Shown here: positions 31,703 to 32,431 of the stretch, piece by piece
How the letters are laid out: each line of letters starts with the position of its first letter
How positions within the stretch are numbered: the first letter of the stretch is position 1
NCBI GenBank assembly: GCA_937872925.1
Contig: CALMUT010000062.1
Location: 1 to 32,431 of the forward strand
Reading direction: 5' to 3'
DNA: 32,431 nucleotides
Origin: an uncultured Myxococcales bacterium
GTDB lineage: Bacteria; Myxococcota_A; Polyangia; Polyangiales; Polyangiaceae
Made by a program: the position numbers and the translations under genes
Notes under the pieces: generated by a model
Seen by the model: only the letters and a program-made list of their open reading frames with translations
Databases searched by the model: none
Told to the model about the DNA's origin: nothing

Positions 31703-32431
31703 TCAGTTCTTCCACTGGCAGTGGTTCTGACCGAATACGCAGTTCATGCCTTTGGGGCAGGTGGTGCTGGCGATGTTGCACGATAGCAGGCAGTGCTTCG
31801 TGGCCGAGTTGCAGCTCGCGGTTGCGTCGGGGCCTGGCGGCGGCGGGGGGCAGTTCGCGGCCGGCGGGCAACCGGGTTTGGCGCAGACGTTGTTCCCCGG
31901 GGCTTTGCGGCAGGTTTCGTCCGAGAGACACTCGGCGTCACTACCGCCGGGGCACATGCCCCAGCGCTGCTGGACGCAGGTCTTGAGTCCGGCGGGCGCG
32001 ATGCTGTCGGAGACGACGGTGCACAGTTCGTCCGCCTTGCACTCGGAGTTGGTGGCGCACACGACGGCGCGTTTCGTATTGCCCATGGTGGTGCATTGGG
32101 CCGCGGGCAGACACGCCGTGTTGTGAATGTCGGCGAGAGGTCCTTGGACGTGGCAGCAAACGTCGGCGGCTTTGCAGTCGCTCGGCTCGTCGCATTTCAA
32201 CTCGGTGACGGACTTGGATGCCGGGCACGGAGTTGCCGAGCACACGCCCGTCTTGCTTGCGCGGGCGTAGCAGCAGCGTTGAGCCGTGCACGTTTTCGAC
32301 ACGCAGTTCACATCTGCGCTGGCGGCCGCTCCGCTCGAGCCGCCGCTGCCCGCACTCCCTCCGGTGCTTCCGGCGCTGCCCCCGCTCCCGGCGCCGCCCG
32401 GGTTTCGCACCCGACCCACCAGCGAGGCCGC
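31703..32431 (-). CDS. Cys-rich secreted protein, N-terminus beyond the window
   Basis: The frame is open to the right edge, so the start and signal peptide lie outside; at least 242 residues are visible. It begins in a Gly/Ser linker (GGAGSGGSAGSTGGSAGSGG) like those of the lipoproteins at 6374 and 27089, which suggests a lipoprotein with the anchor just upstream. The rest has more than 25 cysteines in short modules (CTAQRCC, CKAADVCC, CKADELC, CLSDETC, CNSATKHCLLSC, CPKGMNC), a layout of disulfide-bonded surface proteins, with a Pro run (PPPPPGP). A GTG at 32419 is only an internal Val codon here. Function is unknown. Confidence 0.8.
   Translation of the reverse strand, partial: AASLVGRVRNPGGAGSGGSAGSTGGSAGSGGSSGAAASADVNCVSKTCTAQRCCYARASKTGVCSATPCPASKSVTELKCDEPSDCKAADVCCHVQGPLADIHNTACLPAAQCTTMGNTKRAVVCATNSECKADELCTVVSDSIAPAGLKTCVQQRWGMCPGGSDAECLSDETCRKAPGNNVCAKPGCPPAANCPPPPPGPDATASCNSATKHCLLSCNIASTTCPKGMNCVFGQNHCQWKN

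Overview
This is a high-GC, gene-dense bacterial window. It contains many lipoproteins, three of them with Gly/Ser/Thr-rich linkers behind the lipid anchor, a PrkA kinase, a PPK1 polyphosphate kinase, a DUF6600-type protein and a Sel1-like Cys-rich lipoprotein. This combination suggests a Myxococcota chromosome, probably of the Polyangia/Sorangium type. The assignment is an inference from gene style only, because no rRNA or other marker gene is present. I saw no tRNA, rRNA, IS element, prophage or CRISPR.

Layout. (a) 1-3561, minus strand: five exported-protein genes joined by 1-4 base overlaps (a zinc phospholipase C-like protein, an HExxH protein, a small lipoprotein and two beta-rich proteins), followed by a possible sixth gene cut by the window edge. 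(b) 3849-7900, minus: moaA, a DUF4403-like lipoprotein and, behind a strong terminator, a Gly-rich lipoprotein with pre-peptidase-like domains. (c) 8132-11283: two multi-pass, glycosyltransferase-like membrane proteins arranged tail to tail with overlapping ends. (d) 11386-12719, plus: moaC, with an N-terminal domain resembling nitrate-reductase-associated protein, and moaE. (e) 12800-15393, plus: an M1-like metallopeptidase ending in a dockerin-like domain, overlapping by 4 bases a lipoprotein whose body looks like a cohesin. (f) 15474-18445, minus: an MFS transporter, mobA and moeA. (g) 18648-20511, plus: a DUF6600-like His-rich/basic protein and a lipoprotein. (h) 20512-20757: a non-coding stretch with degenerate repeats. 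(i) ppk1 (minus), then a lipoprotein and prkA (plus). (j) 26588-27088: a non-coding stretch holding a tandem repeat array related to the one at 20.6 kb. (k) 27089-32431: a Cys-rich lipoprotein, a LysM-M15 peptidase, a Sel1-like lipoprotein, a quinone-oxidoreductase-like enzyme, a ribbon-helix-helix protein and a partial Cys-rich protein at the right edge.

How the genes work together. Five molybdenum-cofactor genes (moaA, moaC, moaE, moeA, mobA) lie in three transcription units within 15 kb, interleaved with envelope genes. They cover GTP cyclisation, cPMP formation, dithiolene formation (large subunit only), metal insertion and nucleotide attachment. moaD and a mogA/moaB gene are not in the window. 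Most other genes encode exported or membrane proteins. The two most notable units are the peptidase-dockerin/cohesin-lipoprotein pair, which predicts an enzyme docked on the cell surface, and the overlap-coupled operon at the left end, whose joint function I cannot name.
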